Shown: positions 48,528-58,572 of the stretch, piece after piece | Position numbering within the stretch: the first letter of the stretch is position 1 | Layout: each line of letters starts with the position of its first letter | NCBI GenBank assembly: GCA_000310025.1 | Contig: FN648422.1 | Location: 173,416 to 237,415, forward strand | Direction of reading: 5' to 3' | Source of the DNA: Ectocarpus siliculosus | Lineage: Eukaryota > Sar > Phaeophyceae > Ectocarpales > Ectocarpaceae | Length of the DNA: 64,000 bases | Position numbers and translations under genes: made by a program | Notes under the pieces: generated by a model | The model's database searches: none | What the model was told of the DNA's origin: nothing | Seen by the model: only the letters and a program-made list of their open reading frames with translations

Positions 48528-49607
48528 ATGCCGAAAAAATCAGCCGTGCAACGCGCTCGCGATAAGGCGGACGCGGCGGAGGAAAAGAGCCTCAAGGAGC
48601 AGCAACGCCGCCTTGAGCTGGAGGCTGAGCTAGATCAGCTCAAGCAACGCCTCGCCTCCAAACACCCGACAACCCCGCTAGCGCGTGGGACACCCTCGGA
48701 ACGCGTGCCGGCTTCACGCCCCTCGGGTGATAGCAGCCTTCTTGAGGAACAGTCGGATGACCCTGAGGGTGCCGACCGCGCGAGTGCCACCAGCGGCGGT
48801 GAAGATGGCGGTGATCCCGGTGAGCGCGACACGTTTGACGACGGCGAGAGGGGAGACGAGTATGAGGATGTTCCTCCTGCCGCCGGCCGGCAGCAGCAGG
48901 GGCGTTGGGCAGATGAGGAGGAACCCGAAGATGAGGAGCCCGAGGTTCTTACGTCTCCGGCTGGCGCACCCATTGTGGAGATGCTGAAACAGCACCACCG
49001 TGATGGAACCGAACCTCCCGAATGGCTTATGTCCATTGTACTGCCCGCCAACTCGCGAAAGGTGAATACTGCAGGTGGTAGCATGCCTGCTGTCCGACAC
49101 GAACCCAACGTTGGTAGCGAGGGTAGTGCCCGCCCGAACCTCCGGCGTGACAACAGCATACCATCTAATTTTGCTTCACAGCAGTCACCTATCCCGTCTC
49201 GGCAATTAGTAAACGATTTTTCTCCGCAATCCGTGGAGACCCCGCGAGAAATCGACAACACCAGCAGGACTAGCGACCCTCTAGTGATGTCGAATGCCTC
49301 ACCTACACACTCTAATGTGCGCGCTGATGAACACCCGTCAGCGCACACTACGGGTACGTCTGCTCGTTTCGTCTTAAAACCCGCAGACCTACCCAAAGAT
49401 CTTGTTTTCTCAGGGGCACCTGGGCAAGATATTGTAGAACTTTTGGCGCAATACCGTGCACGTGTGAAACTGAACTCAGTCGACAACTGCCCTGACCATG
49501 TAGTCGACCAACGTGCTGTGCGATACCTCCCGCTGTGTGTGACGTGCAGAGCGCGTACCACCAGATACCCGTTGCAGCAGCGGAGCAAGAGAAGACCGCC
49601 TTTGTAA
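48528..49607 (+). CDS. Gag-like N-terminal fragment of the Gypsy element
   Basis: ATG at 48528. N-terminal charged coiled coil (ARDKADAAEEKSLKEQQRRL), then a long acidic disordered part (GDEYEDVPPAAG, DEEEPEDEEPEV). It ends near PADLPKDLVFSGAPGQDIVE with QYRARVKLNSVDNCPDHVVD, the usual beginning of a retrotransposon capsid domain. The rest of capsid and the CCHC nucleocapsid are missing: after about 49530 the sequence becomes reverse transcriptase in another frame. Confidence 0.75.
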   Translation: MPKKSAVQRARDKADAAEEKSLKEQQRRLELEAELDQLKQRLASKHPTTPLARGTPSERVPASRPSGDSSLLEEQSDDPEGADRASATSGGEDGGDPGERDTFDDGERGDEYEDVPPAAGRQQQGRWADEEEPEDEEPEVLTSPAGAPIVEMLKQHHRDGTEPPEWLMSIVLPANSRKVNTAGGSMPAVRHEPNVGSEGSARPNLRRDNSIPSNFASQQSPIPSRQLVNDFSPQSVETPREIDNTSRTSDPLVMSNASPTHSNVRADEHPSAHTTGTSARFVLKPADLPKDLVFSGAPGQDIVELLAQYRARVKLNSVDNCPDHVVDQRAVRYLPLCVTCRARTTRYPLQQRSKRRPPL

Positions 49608-52435
49608 CTCAAAAAGGAAAATGGGTTTTTAAACGTCTCCCTTTTGGAATTGCGAACGCTCCGTTTTTATTTGCTCGCATGATGTCATTAGCATTTGCAC
49701 ATTTTGGACCCCGAAGTGGCCTCCTTGTTTACATGGACGACATCATTTGCTGTAGTTCGACTTGGGAAAGTCATCTAACATTGTTAGAAAATACATTTCA
49801 AGCCCTTCAAGCCGCAGGGCTCACATTGAAACCTTCCAAGGTACAATTCGGGCCAAGGGAAGTAAAATATTTAGGTCACATTTTGTCTGCGAAAGGAATT
49901 CGAATCGGAGACGACCGCATTATAGCTATTGTTGACCTGCCCGCTCCTAAAACGATCAAAGAACTCCGTTCAGTTTTAGGCATGATCAATTTTGTGAGGA
50001 AATTTCTCCCAGATTTGTCCACGGTGGTAGCGCCGTTGGTAGACCTCACTAAAAAAGAGCACGTAAAATCGATTGCAAAACGTTGGCGAAACGACCATGA
50101 TGAGGCGTTTGCGACAGTCAAACGACTGCTCACGGAAGCACCTATTTTACACTTTCCTGATTTTACAAAAGACTTCGTCGTGCACGTGGATGCCAGCGAA
50201 GCAGGTGCTGGAGCTTTCCTTGCGCAGCAAACAGGAGATGACCTCAACATTATTGCGTATTTCAGCCAACGATTCAACAATGCTCAGCGCCACTATTCCC
50301 CAACCATGAAAGAATGTTACGCCGTCGTACTAGCAATACAGCACTGGCGGCCCTATTTATGGGGCAGACATTTTGAAGTTGTGACGGACCATGCTGCGCT
50401 GAGATACTTGTACACCATGCAGGACACTTCAAATTTGCTGACTAGGTGGGCTATCGCTCTGCAGTCCTTTGACTTTACCGTGCGACACAAGCCGGGGAGG
50501 TTACACGTTGTTCCGGATACCTTATCTCGGTTGTTTGCTTTTGAGTACCAGCAACACTTAGAAGCCCCGAAACTAACACCGATTTGTAGGAATGTCCCCA
50601 AGGATCCTGCTTTGCATGTAGCTGTACCGAACAGACCTTATCAAGTGGCCGCAGACCGCCTGGAAAATTTGAAACCAGTGCAAAGTGATCGCGAATTGTT
50701 TACCATTAATTCGGTTTACATCAGCGCGACCAACGTTTTTGAAACGATGAACCGAGACATCTTGCGAAAGAAACAAGCAGCCGAGTATGGGAAATACATC
50801 GACTATCTTGTGGGGGAAAACGCACGAGTTCCGGACCACGAAACAGCAACAACCATGTCCTATTATTTTGTACGAGACGGATTGCTGTTCAAATCGTATT
50901 TACCAGGTTACCTCAGGAAACGGAGTACTTTCACTGATCAATTAGTATTGCCACAAGCTCTCACGGGCTTAGTTTTGCACGCTTACCATGATCACGTTTT
51001 GTCCGGAGGTCACCTAGCATCTAGACCGACTTATGACAAGATCCGCCAAAAATATTGGTGGCCGACCATGAGTCGTGACGTTCGCACTTGGTGTCAGGAG
51101 TGCCAAGCATGCCAACGTCGGAAAACCGCGCACAATCGCACCAAACTGCCAACTGGACACGTACCAGTACAACGACCGTTTGAGCGAGTTTCAGTGGACT
51201 TAATTGAATACAAGAGCGAATCGATGTCAGCCGCCGGCGTACGATGCAAATATGTCCTATCCATGATGGACCATCTAACCCGATTCACCGTGTTGACTCC
51301 GATTCCGAATAAATCAGCTGTCACAGTTGCTCAGGCTATCATTGACCGCATCATAGGCATTTTTGGACCGCCTGAGATGTTGCATTCTGATCAAGGGCCT
51401 GAATTTGAGAATAGTGTGATCCACCAGTTACAGAGTATTCTGAACTACAAGAAAACCCGCACAACACCATATCGTCTGCAAGGGAATTCTGTGTCGGAAC
51501 GACTACATTCAACGATGCACGCAATGCTTGCCATGCATAGTTCAATGAAGCGTGATAACTGGGCATCGCTACTACCTTTCATACAACTGGCGCATAACAC
51601 TTCTTTTAGTGCTACCATGCATGAAACTCCATTTTTCCTCATGTTTGGCAGACAACCACGACTACCTGTCGATATCATTCTCGGTATTCCTCATGTAGGA
51701 ACAACAGCCAATACCGAAGAACTAGCGAAGGACACGCGGGAAAATTTACAAATTGCTTTCGAATTAGCGCGCCGAAACTTAACGGAACGTACACAAAAGC
51801 AAGCGGCGAGTAATTCAAAACTGAGACCGATTCCCGTGTTTAAACCTGGCGATCAAGTACTGGTATACAGACCATATCAGGATTCCGATGGTCCCAACCC
51901 GAAATTGCTGTTACCTTGGCGGGGACCATACGTCGTCTGCTCGCAACTATCACCCGTAGTATACCGAGTGAGACGCCCCAAAGAAACTCGAGAAGTTTCG
52001 GTTCACCTAGCCCATATTAAACGATATTTTGCGAGGAAAACACCGCCTGCGCCCGACTTTGATAAACTCGCTGAGTTCTTTTTAGGGCGACAGATTCCGT
52101 TACCCGCTATCGACCACCCTGATGAGGCCCAACCAAGAATTGAGTCTTATGTTGTAGACAAAGTGGTAAGCCACAAAAGTGGTCGGGGTCCGAGGACTCC
52201 GTTTAATTACCGATACCGTTTGCGTCTTCGAGGGTATGGCCCGGAGTCAGACCTCGAATACCGCGCAGATGAGGTACCACAATGTCAAGAAATGATAGCT
52301 GCATACCGAATCCGTTGTGGTTTGGATATTATCGCGCCTCCTAAAACAACTTCGGTTCGCACCCTCAACAAGCAGGGGGACGAAGCATCACCCTGCCGAA
52401 CTAGGAAGCGAAGACGTACCGAAGCAAGGAAGTGA
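49535..52435 (+). CDS. Gypsy Pol, truncated RT, RNase H, integrase, chromodomain-like end
   Basis: 966 codons. RT starts abruptly at DVQSAYHQIPV and continues FKRLPFGIANAPF, LLVYMDDIICCSS (YMDD catalytic site) and KYLGHILSAKGI. RNase H: FVVHVDASEAGAGAFLAQQ, then RHKPGRLHVVPDTLSRL. Integrase: zinc-binding HHCC part (HDHVLSGGH ... CQECQACQRRK), then catalytic core SVDLIEYKS, HSDQGPEFENSVI and YRLQGNSVSERLHSTMHAML (D,D,E). The C-terminus (RIESYVVDKVVSHKSGRG, YRYRLRLRGYGPESDLEYRA) resembles a chromodomain, placing it among chromoviral Gypsy elements. Protease and the N-terminal RT fingers are absent and there is no proper start, so this copy cannot be autonomous. Confidence 0.93.
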   Translation: MCDVQSAYHQIPVAAAEQEKTAFVTQKGKWVFKRLPFGIANAPFLFARMMSLAFAHFGPRSGLLVYMDDIICCSSTWESHLTLLENTFQALQAAGLTLKPSKVQFGPREVKYLGHILSAKGIRIGDDRIIAIVDLPAPKTIKELRSVLGMINFVRKFLPDLSTVVAPLVDLTKKEHVKSIAKRWRNDHDEAFATVKRLLTEAPILHFPDFTKDFVVHVDASEAGAGAFLAQQTGDDLNIIAYFSQRFNNAQRHYSPTMKECYAVVLAIQHWRPYLWGRHFEVVTDHAALRYLYTMQDTSNLLTRWAIALQSFDFTVRHKPGRLHVVPDTLSRLFAFEYQQHLEAPKLTPICRNVPKDPALHVAVPNRPYQVAADRLENLKPVQSDRELFTINSVYISATNVFETMNRDILRKKQAAEYGKYIDYLVGENARVPDHETATTMSYYFVRDGLLFKSYLPGYLRKRSTFTDQLVLPQALTGLVLHAYHDHVLSGGHLASRPTYDKIRQKYWWPTMSRDVRTWCQECQACQRRKTAHNRTKLPTGHVPVQRPFERVSVDLIEYKSESMSAAGVRCKYVLSMMDHLTRFTVLTPIPNKSAVTVAQAIIDRIIGIFGPPEMLHSDQGPEFENSVIHQLQSILNYKKTRTTPYRLQGNSVSERLHSTMHAMLAMHSSMKRDNWASLLPFIQLAHNTSFSATMHETPFFLMFGRQPRLPVDIILGIPHVGTTANTEELAKDTRENLQIAFELARRNLTERTQKQAASNSKLRPIPVFKPGDQVLVYRPYQDSDGPNPKLLLPWRGPYVVCSQLSPVVYRVRRPKETREVSVHLAHIKRYFARKTPPAPDFDKLAEFFLGRQIPLPAIDHPDEAQPRIESYVVDKVVSHKSGRGPRTPFNYRYRLRLRGYGPESDLEYRADEVPQCQEMIAAYRIRCGLDIIAPPKTTSVRTLNKQGDEASPCRTRKRRRTEARK

Positions 52436-52550
52436 GCAACATTGCCAGATATAGAGCGCTCAAAATTTTTATCTGCTGTTGTTCTGCGGCTCAAATTTGT
52501 TTCATTTTTACGTTAAGTTTTATTTTTAACGACAGAGGGACGAGTCAAAA

Positions 52551-53051
52551 CTGTCTTTTTCCATGTCCTTGTGACATGGAGATAGTAATGACACGTTAAC
52601 ACTATCTTTTTCCATATCCTTGTGACACGGAGATAGTAATGAAACGTTAACACTATCTTTTTCCATATCCTTGTGACATGGAGATAGTAATGACACGTTA
52701 ACACTATCTTTTTCCATATCCTTGTGACACGGAGATAGTAATGAAACGTTAACACTATCTTTTTCCATATCCTTGTGACATGGAGATAGTAATGAAACGT
52801 TAACACTATCTTTTTCCATATCCTTGTGACATGGAGATAGTAATGACACGTTAACACTATCTTTTTCCATATCCTTGTGACATGGAGATAGTAATGAAAC
52901 GTTAACACTATTTTTTTCCATATCCTTGTGACATGGAGATAGTAATGAAACGTTAACACTATCTTTTTCCATATCCTTGTGACATGGAGATAGTAATGAC
53001 ACGTTAACACTATTTTTTTCCATACCCTCGGGACATGGAGATAGTGACGGT
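52551..53051 (+). repeat. 51-bp tandem array (about 10 copies) in the Gypsy 3' region
   Basis: Unit: ctatctttttccatatcctt gtgacatggagatagtaatg acacgttaaca. Each unit can fold, since ctatcttnttccat pairs with atggagatag. Copies alternate between acacgtt and aaacgtt. Because 51 is a multiple of three, minus-strand frames show 17-residue peptide repeats (MEKDSVNVSLLSPCHKD) that are not a gene. Confidence 0.95.
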
Positions 53052-53912
53052 GAAAGGGGTTTTTGTACATTTTTTGGTACACCCTATTTTATTTTATTTT
53101 CAGTGTTCTTGGGAAAACACTGGCGAGGAGAGAGTCTTATGACTTTTTGTTGCTGTCAGCTTTGTTCCAGAAACCAACGGAAACCACGCGACGTGTGGAT
53201 ACGTTTTACGGTTTCAACAAGCGAACGACAGATCGATTTCACCGGCCCCCGTTTACGTTGTGTCCACTCCTTGGTTCTCGGCTATATCTTGAGTGAGTTT
53301 TCGACGAAGATCCATTCAAGTAAAAAGACGGAATCAAGATATTAACACGGTTGGCCACGCGACCAATTTTCCGTGATTGTTTGTCATTTTGCGACATTTT
53401 GTTATTTTTGCACCATCATCCAGCAAGCGCCTGATCCACGCGTGCGATGACGAACAGTGCATGAGTAAAATGAGTTACCAGTTTCCGTGACATCGGTAAA
53501 CTGTTTTGTAGCCAATTTTTTTTTTTTTTTTTTCCCAGGCATGGTATATTAAGCTATCAGTTTCAAACTGTTTTGTAGCTGAAACCATGTTTGCTATTCA
53601 ACTGCGTGAACACAATCTGGGTATGGCCACCCTAGAATATATCTGAACGGAAGAAATTATTTTCTGTCAGAATCATGCAGGAGATAAAGCATCTTTTATT
53701 TTTAGTTTGATTTCTGTACTTTTGCTATGGACCACATCTTCAACTGAGCTTGACGAACTCGTGTTTTCTCAACACGGAAAATCTGACTCAGACACGGTTG
53801 AAGATGTTGCAACACAGAATGACAAAACTTCCAACACCTGTTTCCATGTATATCGTCCAAGGCCTCTAGGAACGCCAAAATACATCCTTAGCAAAGATGA
53901 ATTTGTGGCGCA

Positions 53913-53927
53913 TAAAGGGGGGGGTGA
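53913..53927 (+). other. Polypurine tract of the Gypsy element
   Basis: aaagggggggggtga directly precedes the 3' LTR start at 53928, the expected plus-strand primer position. Confidence 0.8.
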
Positions 53928-54261
53928 TGTGGATGACAGGTGTAGAAGTGCTGTAACCATTGTTGTTGCACATACCAAAGTAGGACCAAGATACGATCCG
54001 AACGGAGGATCTTACTGATGGTTGATCAGCAAGAGACCCGACTGTGGATGCGTCCCTCTTGGCGCCACCTGTGGAGCTTGGGAATCCGAGACCCTCGGGC
54101 TTGGTCTCCCTTGCCCCTTCGGCGGCACACTCTCCCTTGTCTCTCTCTTCTGAGACCCTCTCCTCTCTAAATCTCGACGAAGAGAACTGCCAGCCCTTAG
54201 TAGTGGGAAAAGACCACTGCGACCTGGGCCTCCCCCCCAACGAGGGAAGCCTGTGTCCTTA
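53928..54261 (+). repeat. 3' LTR of the Gypsy element
   Basis: 334 bp, tgtggatgacagg to cctgtgtcctta; 332 of 334 bases as in the 5' LTR. Confidence 0.93.
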
Positions 54262-55002
54262 AAACACCCCCATATATATATCATTTCAGTTTGTAGTTGC
54301 TCTCTTCCGATTAGCCCCACACTGGGCGCGCTAGGTCCAAATACAGGCACCCCTTGCTGGGGAATTATATGGGGTGTTTGATTTAATTGATTGTTTTTGG
54401 GTTTGGGGAGTACATATCCAGTACCTAACACATATCATCTGCACCTTCCCAACATAACATATATATATATATAGGGGTGTTTGATTTAATTAATTGTTTT
54501 TGGGTTTGGGGAGTACATATGGATATATATATAGGGGTGTTTGATTTAATTAATTGTTTTTGGGTTCACCACCGCCGTCCCGACGAGCACCACCACAACT
54601 GCTGCCGCCCTCGACCCAGCAGCACGACCTCCACGAGTCCTCAAGCGCGGGCGGTTTCATGTCCAAGAAACACGATGCTATGATATGTGGTGAGTGTTTT
54701 CGTGGGCTCGGGAATCGTTGCTTTGTGCACAGGTAGGTGTACGGACGCGCGACCGGACATGGGCCGGCTACATATCGTACTAGCTGGAATTGCTGACGTG
54801 TATTTCTGCCTCATCGCGATGGTGTTGTATTGTTGTGTACATGTACAGCACTAGATACATGTACCCCAGAACACTCGGCGGTCTCGAGGAGCTGCAACCG
54901 CTAACGCTCGTGTGAAGTCGCATCACCAAGCTCAAGCCCAACCGAAGAGATGCCGCTGAGAGGTACATCTAGATATGCATAGAGCGAGCACGAGCATCAC
55001 AC

Positions 55003-55055
<53 letters not shown>

Positions 55056-55864
55056 GATCCCAAATGCCTTCACGGACACCTTGTGTGACAGAACACAGAA
55101 CATGTACCGCACCCTACCAAGGCACCACCAACTGAAACCCATCCCAGCTAAACACTGTTGGCTCCCGCGCACCCAAACGTAATACCTCCCACGGGTTCTC
55201 CGGTGCCCTCTCCCTCTCCGCCGCCGCCTTCCCGTTACTGCTGCTGTTGCCATTGCTGTTGCCACTGCTGCCGCTGCCGCTGCCGCTGTCAGCCTCTCCC
55301 GGCCGTTTCACACCCCGCTCGGCCGAGTTCATGTTCACCACAGCCCCCAACCGGCCCCAAACCGATAGGAAGTCGGGCGTGGGTGGTGGGTAAAAAAAGG
55401 CTCTGCTCTTAAAGGAGAGGAGAGAGACATGTATCTGGCCAGGAACGAGTTTTGTTCGTTTCGTGCACATGTGTGAATACTGAAACTGTGTCCGTCCGTC
55501 CTGTTCGATCCATCCACCTTACATGACCAGGTATAGGTACAATGTATACACTCGGACGCGGAGTACAGCAGAACCTAGGGACAGCAGTAGTGGTAGGTGC
55601 GTCGGTTGCCCTTGACAACTTCTTGGAATTGCTTACGCTAACCACACAGTAAAGGTGTTAGACTGTCGACCTCTAAGATGGTTGAAACATGCACACCACC
55701 TGCCGTTAACCGCTATGGTCGGAGATTAGCTTGGATCTTGGATCTGCAGCGGCACGCCATCGTTGGCGCTCGTTTCCGGCAAGTTTACACGAGGGAGCAC
55801 AATTCCCCAATTGCAAATTGGGGTTCCAGCCAGCGCAATCCCGAAAAAAGCAATAAAGAAATCC

Positions 55865-56100
55865 CGTCCGAAATTTCGATACTTTTATCGAGTTAAAAAA
55901 ACTGACAAAAATCCATACTTTAATCAAGTAAAAAAACTGATCAAAATCGACTATGCAATCAAGTCGAAAAACTGATCGAGATTCGTGCTGTATTCAAGTG
56001 AAACGTGTGATGGAGACCGCCACATTTAACAAGTGAAAGCATGTGATCACATCCGATAGTTAAATCAAGTCAGAAATGTCACACTTTTAAATTACTTGGT
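55865..56100 (+). repeat. Subterminal array of about six 36-45 bp degenerate repeats
   Basis: Successive units end in (at)caagt followed by aaaaaactgatcaaaat-like or gaaacgtgtgat-like sequence: near 55893, 55927, 55961, 55997, 56031 and 56067. They lie 60-300 bp inside the 5' end of the insertion, a place where replication or transposase proteins often bind repeated sites; that role is inference. Confidence 0.65.
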
Positions 56101-56138
56101 AGAGTCATATGGAATTGGAATCGTTCATTTATGTCAAG

Positions 56139-56810
56139 CGTTCTAAACTCACTGTTTTGGTCTGCGCCAACATGCACAAAAGCGTCATTTCTCGCGTTTT
56201 CCCTCTTTTCGGACAAAACAACAGCAGCACCGGTCCCAGACACAACATTCCACACTACTGCTGCGTGTGTCCACTGTTATGTGCTCCCACAAGATGTCGT
56301 GCGTCCTACAATGACTGCTGTCTCCCACCGTGTAGCGTGCAATCTCGCTGCAACACAGCATACTGCTGTATGTAGGCGTGGGTCTGGATGAAAGATTGTC
56401 GCGATGATGGCAGCGACCCCAGCGCCTCCGCCACCAGACAACAAACAACATTGCACACTAATCTACAGCTGTGTGCTCCCACACTGCTGTGTCCTCACAC
56501 ACTGACTGCTGTGTGCTGCCACACACTGGGGTGTCGACACGCTGGTGGCAGCAAGAAGCGAAACAACACCAACAACGGCCTTCATGTGTGTCACGCGTTC
56601 TAAACTCACCGTTTTGGTCTGCGCCAACATGCACAAAAAAAGCGTCATTTCTCGCGTTTTCCCTCTTTTCGGACAAAACAACAGCACCACCGGTCCCATA
56701 CACAGCATTCCACACTACTGCTGTGTGTGTCCACTGTTATGTGCTTTGCTGTGCTTTGGGGTGTCGACACGCTGGTGTCAGCAAGGAGCGAAACAACACC
56801 AACCAAGATA
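56139..56810 (+). repeat. Direct repeats inside the 5.9 kb insertion
   Basis: The stretch cgttctaaactcactgtttt ... tgtccactgttatgtgct (56139-56280) recurs at 56598-56745. The stretch ggggtgtcgacacgctggtg ... gcgaaacaacaccaac recurs at 56527 and 56758. Short runs of actgctgtgtgctnccacac fill 56460-56530. Confidence 0.85.
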
Positions 56811-56939
56811 TGAGGGGGCACGCGAACAAAGAAAGCGTTACGCAAATTACGTCCGATCGTGTCTGTATGTCACCGCCCAGCACTTCCATATCACGACATA
56901 TTATAGTGTGCCGCGTCGACCGTGTCTCTTTCCCTTGCA

Positions 56940-58156
56940 ATGCCCCCTAAGAAGAAAGTCAGGACAATTTGTGGCAAGAACAAGGAAAGAACCCGCAACT
57001 TCTTCAGCGCCGAAAGTAGTAAGGACGAGAAAACCGGTAAGGTTCCTCACCACCACCGTCTCCCAACGGATCTTATTCTTTTGGAGCACAGGCAACCTTT
57101 GCTGGATCACCATGCTAAAGTTGTCCGGGACATTGAATTTCAAAGACGACAAGCCTTCAAGGCCAAGCGCGATAGGAAGAGGGCGGATGACCGTCCTCTA
57201 CGAGAAAGAGCGAGGGCTAAAGCGAAGGCTTCAAAAGCAGCAGCATCGCTAGAAAAGAGACAAGAGGCCACGGAAGCATGGATATGGAAACAATAAGCCG
57301 ATCGAGAAATCACGGCGGAGATTGCGGCAGAAGCTCGCGCAGCACACGATGCCAGCGGCGAGCCCGCAGCCGCAGCACGAAAAACACCTTCCGCGATGGC
57401 TCAAAAGGCCGCCCACAGAGCGGCGACTGGTGCAGCGGAATACGCAAGGACGGAAGCAAAAGCGCAGAGACAAGCAGCACTACGGGAAAAAACAAAACAA
57501 CGAAGACAACAACGACGACGGCAGCAGCAACAGCAGCAGCATCATCAGCGGCTAGAAAAGCTCGTTCGAGACGAAACCAACAGCAGAATCGACAAGCCGC
57601 CGAGGCAAAAGCGCAATCAGCAGCGGCTACAGCTCGTTGGAGACAGAACCAGCAGCTTAATCGAGAAGCGGCGGAAGCAAAGGAGAAAGACAAACAGGAG
57701 AATAGACGAGCAAAAGCGAGATCAGCGGCGGCAACAGCTCTTTCGAGACACATCAAGAAGCAGAACCGACAAGTCGCGGAGGCAAAAGCGAAGTCGGCAG
57801 CGGCCTCCGGTCGTTCCAAAAAAGCCCAGCAAGAGATCAGACAAGCAAGGGCGAAAGAAGCGGAGGCAAAAGCGACGTCGGCAGCTACCTCTGCTCGTTC
57901 CACAAAAGCCCAGCAGGATATCAGACAAGCAAGAGAAAAATCAGCGGCTACTACAGCTCGTTCGCAACACAACCATCAGCAGAATCAACAAGCCACGGAA
58001 GCAAAAGCGACGTCGGCAGCGGCTAGGGCTCGATCCAGGGAGAAAGCCAGGCAGGAACAGCCCATTTCCAACACGTTCGTCTATCAAGTACTCCGGAGCA
58101 GCTGGAACGTTCATTCAATGCGTTTAGCATCGATGATCTGTAGTACTTCTACTTGA
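56940..58156 (+). pseudogene. Ala/Lys/Gln-rich coiled-coil repeat protein frame, interrupted
   Basis: The frame from ATG 56940 starts MPPKKKVRTICGKNKERT (nuclear-localisation-like PPKKKVR) and runs 118 codons to a TAA at 57294. The same frame then continues as REITAEIAAEARAAHDAS and AEYARTEAKAQRQAALREK. At about 57530, in a CAG-rich run, the repeat pattern moves to another frame: RNQQQNRQAAEAKAQSAAAT and four to five further units of about 27 residues with the consensus (Q)N/IRQAxEAKAxSAAxxARS. Strongly charged, heptad-like and almost certainly helical. I do not recognise a family. The stop and frame change mean a decayed gene or unrecognised introns. Confidence 0.55.
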
Positions 58157-58572
58157 CGCATCAATGTCTGCGTGCTCCCTTCGTCCCAGGCACTCGTACG
58201 CGCCCATGGTCACCAACCCACCTGTAATAGCTTTCGACCACCCTGAAGGAATCTTGGACGGGCAAGATCACCCCCCGTTGACGGAAAACGTTCTCGGCAC
58301 TTTGATGCTGTTCAAGTCTATTGGTGACTTCCATAAGCATATGGCCGACAACATACACAGTTTTTTTTTTTTCTCCCATACCGCAATCATCACCTTCAAT
58401 ACCATCACCAAACAACCCGGCCACGTCACCGATTGACCACGTAAAACAGCTGTCCGTAACTATCTCTTTTTCAGATTCCATGTTCAACCTCCCGTATCCC
58501 CCCGCTCTCATTTCTTCTCCCCTGCCTACGCCCGAATCTCTGCTTCCCTCTCTCACCGGCTCCTTCTCAACC

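Larger units (their letters stand above)
48140..54261 (+). mobile_element. Ty3/Gypsy LTR retrotransposon, internally deleted
   Basis: A complete pair of 334-bp LTRs with only two mismatches by eye, a PBS directly after the 5' LTR, a gag-like frame, a pol frame without protease and with a truncated RT, a tandem repeat, and a polypurine tract. Flanked by aaac (48136-48139 and 54262-54265). The motif aaatcaaacacccccatata at 48091-48116 shows the undisturbed form of the target. The near-identical LTRs mean a recent insertion, although the coding capacity is defective. Confidence 0.93.
48062..54570. repeat. AT-rich inverted/direct repeat family surrounding the Gypsy element
   Basis: The unit gggtgtttgatttaattaat tgtttttgggtttggggagt acatat occurs on plus at 54374, 54476 and 54538 (last copy partial) and on minus at 48064-48116. 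The pair 48064-48116 / 54374-54420 forms a long inverted repeat, so the Gypsy element appears to have landed in the middle of a foldback or MITE-like element. (TA)n runs follow each copy. Confidence 0.75.
47690..54655. mobile_element. 6966-bp composite insertion in intron 3 of EEP copy B
   Basis: Copy A reads cttgtgcat|ttcatgtccaag (28799/28800). Copy B carries 6966 bp at that point, with a one-base T ambiguity. No obvious target duplication or terminal repeat. It holds an unassigned 370-bp left part, inverted at-rich repeats (48062-48118 and 54368-54570) and the Ty3/Gypsy element inserted between them. Confidence 0.85.

Noticed and set aside
48256-48633. Open frame MDASLLAPPVELG in the 5' LTR (also 54044 in the 3' LTR)
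   Set aside because: It is part of the LTR sequence itself, in both copies, with no domain signal.
48635-49612. 325-codon minus-strand frame opposite the gag-like frame
   Set aside because: Antisense shadow of a GC-rich coding stretch; Ser/Arg-rich with no motif, while the plus strand carries the retrotransposon gag.
52513-53082. Minus-strand frames with perfect 17-residue peptide repeats
   Set aside because: Produced by a 51-bp DNA tandem repeat whose length is a multiple of three; present in two frames at once and antisense to the retrotransposon.
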